64,000 nucleotides of DNA from Acidobacteriota bacterium (GTDB lineage: Bacteria; Acidobacteriota; Blastocatellia; RBC074): NCBI GenBank assembly GCA_018268995.1, contig JAFDVL010000053.1, positions 57,035 through 121,034 of the forward strand, given 5' to 3'. The notes under the pieces were generated by a model, which saw only the letters and a list, made by a program, of their open reading frames with translations, had not been told where the DNA came from and did no database searches. The translations under genes and the position numbers were made by a program. This document shows positions 61,341 through 64,000 of this stretch, in pieces; position 1 is the first letter of the stretch; every line of letters begins with the position of its first letter.

Positions 61341-61467
61341 ACGCGCAGCCCTGGGAGCGCAGGCATCCTTGCCTGCTTAAGAGTCACGGGCGGATCACTG
61401 TCGCCTCAAGCGCGCAGTTCGTCAGGCCTCAGCAGGCAAGGATGCCTGCGCCCCCAGGGCTGCGCGT
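61341..61467. repeat. Paired-palindrome element (GGGAGCGCAGGC class)
   Basis: 37-nt inverted arms at 61341-61377 and 61431-61467 with one mismatch. Each contains GCAGGCA-TCC-TTGCCTGC as an inner palindrome and CCTGGGAGCGC as outer stem, with a 53-nt centre. The outer framework resembles the element at 44531-44645 but the inner stem differs. Confidence 0.88.
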
Positions 61468-61539
61468 GGCTTTGGGGTGCCTTCAGGCGTCAACCTCGCT
61501 TCCCGAATCGCCGAAGTTAATTTTCAAAGATTACCTCCC

Positions 61540-61731
61540 ACGCTTACACGTAACCGTCGCGCGGCGACGAAGAAAGAGCTGTTTCAAGCTATCGAAGAGG
61601 AAATACCAATGTTGGTTCATCTTCCCTTCGTGCGGATGGTGGACATTGCTCCGAGCATCGCTTCCCTGCTAAAGCCTGATCTGCCGAATACCGAAGGAAA
61701 ACCGCTCAAAACATTGCTGCTCGCAAAATAG
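61540..61731 (+). pseudogene. C-terminal remnant of alkaline-phosphatase/phosphodiesterase superfamily protein
   Basis: A reading in the same frame gives TKKELFQAIEEEIPMLVHLP and then VRMVDIAPSIASLLKPDLPN, TEGKPLKTLLLAK. The MVDIAPSIASLLK...PNTEGKPL segment is the closing signature of type I phosphodiesterase/nucleotide pyrophosphatase proteins. The rest of the enzyme is missing, and the repeat element lies directly upstream, so this is a decayed C-terminal piece. Confidence 0.55.
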
Positions 61732-61736
61732 ATACT

Positions 61737-62267
61737 ATGACCATCGAAACTTCCCGTCTTCAACTACGCCCGTATGCGCCGGAGCATTTACTTGCGCTGA
61801 TTGAAGGGGTTCCACAATACGAAGCGCGAATGGGATTACAGGCAGCCGAGGGCTTGCGTGACTTCATCGTGTCGGATGAGGTTTCTCCTGATTGGATCGC
61901 ACAACTTCGCGCCGCCACGACTGCCGATGTTTGGATGCACGGCTTTGCGGTTGTCCATCGGGAAAGTCAATCCGTCATCGGAACCATTGGGTTCAAAGGG
62001 CCGCCAAATGAAGAGGGAATGGTTGAGGTTGCATATGGGATTGTGCCGATTTATCAGGGGCAGGGTTATGCGACAGAAGCCGCTGCCGCTGCCGTTTCCT
62101 TTGCGTTCAGCCATAGACAGGTGCGCCTCGTTTGCGCGCATACGTTGCCGTCAAATGCGCCTTCGATTGGCGTTCTGCTCAAATGCGGATTTACGCGGAT
62201 TGGCGAAGTCATAGACCCGGACGACGGGCTGGTCGTGCGCTGGGAATACAGCAGGCCATCTGCGTGA
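61737..62267 (+). CDS. GNAT family N-acetyltransferase
   Basis: A 176-residue RimJ/RimL-type GNAT. TSRLQLRPYAPEHLLALIEG begins the domain, and the acetyl-CoA site is YQGQGYATEAAAAAVSFAF. LPSNAPSIGVLLKCGFTRIG is the usual C-terminal half. Its target is not predictable. It begins 6 nt after the phosphodiesterase remnant. Confidence 0.9.
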   Translation: MTIETSRLQLRPYAPEHLLALIEGVPQYEARMGLQAAEGLRDFIVSDEVSPDWIAQLRAATTADVWMHGFAVVHRESQSVIGTIGFKGPPNEEGMVEVAYGIVPIYQGQGYATEAAAAAVSFAFSHRQVRLVCAHTLPSNAPSIGVLLKCGFTRIGEVIDPDDGLVVRWEYSRPSA

Positions 62268-62316
62268 AAGTGTTTCTGAGATGGCCTGCCGTGGATTTGA
62301 ATCAACGCACGTGTTC

Positions 62317-63873
62317 TTATGCGCGCTGCGCGCCCGCCTTGCCATTTTCCACTACAAATGATGCGCGGGTTTTGACTGCGGCATTCGGCTTCGAGACTTC
62401 GGCGACTACGCGATAATCGGATTGCCAGCGCTCCGGCGTCAGCGAACACCGCACGTAACCGCGCTGTGCATTGAAGAATTTGATGTGGGGATTTTCGGCC
62501 AGAACCGTTGCCGTATTGGGCCGTACATCAGAACCATCACCACCAGACGTAATCGAAGTGCCGACAAATTCGGTGGCTACGACAGGGGAATCCTCGCGGT
62601 AAAATTCCGGCTTCAAATCGTTGACCCAGTTCGTGTGAATATCTCCTGTTAGAACTACCGGATTAGAGGGCTTGCGATCCCGCAAAAATTCCAGCAACCG
62701 TTTACGCGCTGCGGCATAACCATTCCATTGATCCATTGGGAAGGTTTGCGTTGGCCCCGCAGTTGAATCCATTGCCCCCACCATCACCTGTTGCGCCAGA
62801 ATATTCCAGCGCCCTTTCGATTGGCTCAAACCACGTTGCAACCAGCGCTCCTGCTCATCGCCCAGGATTGTCTGACGCGGGTCGAGCGATTCCGGGCAGG
62901 CGGGTTTGTTGCCATCGTCGCAAGGTTGATTCGTGCGGTATTGCCGCGTATCCAGCAAGTAAACGCTGGCCAGATTGCCAAAATTCAAATGCCGATAAAT
63001 CTGGACGTTCGCCCCCCGCTTCAAGACCGAACGCCGCAGCGGCATGTGTTCGTAATACACTTGATAAGCGGCAGCACGACGGCGCGCAAATTCTTCCGGG
63101 GTTTGTTTGTCTTCGGGCGTTAAGCCAGCATAGTTGTTGTCTACCTCGTGATCATCCCACACCACCGCCCACGGAAAGTTCGCGTGCGCCTGTTGCAACA
63201 ACGGATCGCTTTTGTACAGCGCGTATCGGTTGCGGTAATCCTCAATCGTTTTGATTTCAGGGCTGTTGTGTTTGCGCACGCGATCCGCTACCGGAGAGCC
63301 TTCGTAAATGTAGTCGCCCAAGTGAAAGACTAACTCCAGATCATCCGCTGCCAGATGTTTGTAGGCGGTGTAGTAGCCAGTCTCGTAATGCTGACACGAA
63401 ACAAACGCGAAGTTCATCCGATCATTTTTCGCGTTGCTGGCGGGAGCCGTGCGCGTGCGGCCAATCGGACTTGATCCGGCGTCAACCGTGAAGCGATACC
63501 AATACCAGCGCGCGGGTTGCAGGCCACGCACTTCGACATGCACAGAATGCCCGCTTTCCGGGCGTGCCGTTTCACGCCCCTTTGCAACGACATTTTGCAT
63601 GCGTTCATCAGTTGCCACTTCCCAGCGCACAGAAACATTTTGCGCAGGCATCCCGCCGCCGTGCAGCGGATCAGGCGCAAGCCGCGTCCACAGCACGACG
63701 CTATCCGGCCACGGATCGCCCGAAGCAATGCCGAGGCTAAAGGGGTCGTTGGCAAAATACAGCGCATCATTTCTGGCCCATCCGGCATAGGGGGCGAGCA
63801 GCGAAGCGCCCACGATGGCTGAGCTGCGTCGCAAAAATTCGCGTCGCTTGAGGTGATTCAAGGCATCATTCAT
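62317..63873 (-). CDS. Tat-exported PhoD-type alkaline phosphatase/phosphodiesterase
   Basis: A 518-residue protein. A twin-arginine signal (KRREFLRRSSAIVGASLLAP) precedes the PhoD N-terminal beta domain (GIASGDPWPDSVVLWTRLAP) and the metal-binding catalytic domain (FVSCQHYETG, LVFHLGDYIYEGS, AVVWDDHEVDNNY, LTGDIHTNWVN). It releases phosphate from mono- or diesters and needs Ca2+/Fe3+. The start at 63873 has GGAG about 10 nt upstream; ATG 63882 is in frame three codons earlier but only 1 nt from that GGAG. Confidence 0.92.
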   Translation of the reverse strand: MNDALNHLKRREFLRRSSAIVGASLLAPYAGWARNDALYFANDPFSLGIASGDPWPDSVVLWTRLAPDPLHGGGMPAQNVSVRWEVATDERMQNVVAKGRETARPESGHSVHVEVRGLQPARWYWYRFTVDAGSSPIGRTRTAPASNAKNDRMNFAFVSCQHYETGYYTAYKHLAADDLELVFHLGDYIYEGSPVADRVRKHNSPEIKTIEDYRNRYALYKSDPLLQQAHANFPWAVVWDDHEVDNNYAGLTPEDKQTPEEFARRRAAAYQVYYEHMPLRRSVLKRGANVQIYRHLNFGNLASVYLLDTRQYRTNQPCDDGNKPACPESLDPRQTILGDEQERWLQRGLSQSKGRWNILAQQVMVGAMDSTAGPTQTFPMDQWNGYAAARKRLLEFLRDRKPSNPVVLTGDIHTNWVNDLKPEFYREDSPVVATEFVGTSITSGGDGSDVRPNTATVLAENPHIKFFNAQRGYVRCSLTPERWQSDYRVVAEVSKPNAAVKTRASFVVENGKAGAQRA

Positions 63874-64000
63874 TTGTTTCATACTCCGGTAGTTTTTTGC
63901 AGTACCGTGTTTTTGGTTTTGTTCGCCGTGAGTATGTGAATTGCACTTCACAACTGTCAAGGCAAGTCGTGATTTTGCCTAGGGCGAACGCATCACTATT

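Larger units (their letters stand above)
61269..61736. other. 468-nt region with repeat element and gene remnant
   Basis: No complete gene. The inverted element at 61341-61467 fills the left half. The right half (61540-61731) carries a decayed coding fragment ending just before the GNAT gene. Confidence 0.5.

Overview
The window looks like a chromosomal segment of an Acidobacteriota bacterium, most likely a Blastocatellia-type lineage (moderate confidence, from content only). The clues are two TIGR03437-type acidobacterial beta-domains fused to enzymes, a very large Ser/Thr kinase with TolB-like, TPR and PD40 propeller regions, a TIGR02999-type ECF sigma factor, a planctomycete-type cytochrome c (PSCyt) protein at the left edge, and a Gram-negative outer-membrane gene set (bamA, two skp/ompH, lpxD, fabZ, lpxA, lpxI). 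No rRNA, tRNA, CRISPR array, transposase or integrase gene was seen.

Layout. 1-5.2 kb: 3' truncated PSCyt protein, SDR oxidoreductase, helix-hairpin-helix protein, an SPFH/NfeD membrane pair, a Uma2 nuclease-like gene and lpxI. 5.3-10.7 kb: a secreted sulfatase fusion and an S9 peptidase. 11-16.3 kb: MBL-fold protein, ECF sigma factor, cytochrome c and a hybrid sensor kinase. 16.9-23.5 kb: an unrecognised 679-residue protein facing the giant kinase. 23.9-29.1 kb: an intradiol dioxygenase, a Spy/CpxP-like periplasmic protein and two tiny membrane peptides, divergent from a CpxR/CpxA-like two-component system. 29.1-36.2 kb: the bamA-skp-skp-lpxD-fabZ-lpxA outer-membrane biogenesis cluster, read leftward. 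36.4-42.5 kb: aminotransferase, miaA behind a 29-codon upstream ORF, a Ca2+/H+ exchanger, a glycine-zipper protein, a DoxX/MauE-thioredoxin fusion and a VOC protein. 42.7-57.4 kb: rightward accessory enzymes (hydrolases, oxidoreductase, thioesterase, agmatine-deiminase-like, PQQ propeller, HAD and others). 57.4-59.5 kb: a small island with an integron attC-like site, a VapBC-type toxin-antitoxin pair and a TIR-domain protein. 59.6-64 kb: M1 peptidase, a decayed phosphodiesterase remnant, a GNAT and a PhoD-type phosphatase.

How it fits together. The 25.5-36.2 kb block reads as an envelope module in which a CpxRA-like sensor system, a periplasmic Spy-like protein and small membrane peptides sit next to lipid A synthesis and outer-membrane protein assembly. 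Much of the rest is secreted hydrolytic capacity (sulfatase, S9, M1, CocE, PhoD, SGNH). Intergenic regions carry several families of paired palindromes (REP/BIME-like), one of which supplies a stop codon, plus heptamer tandem repeats. The most unusual signals are the attC-like site beside the TA/TIR island, the small peptides at the Cpx-like locus, the palindrome families, and the unrecognised 679-residue protein.
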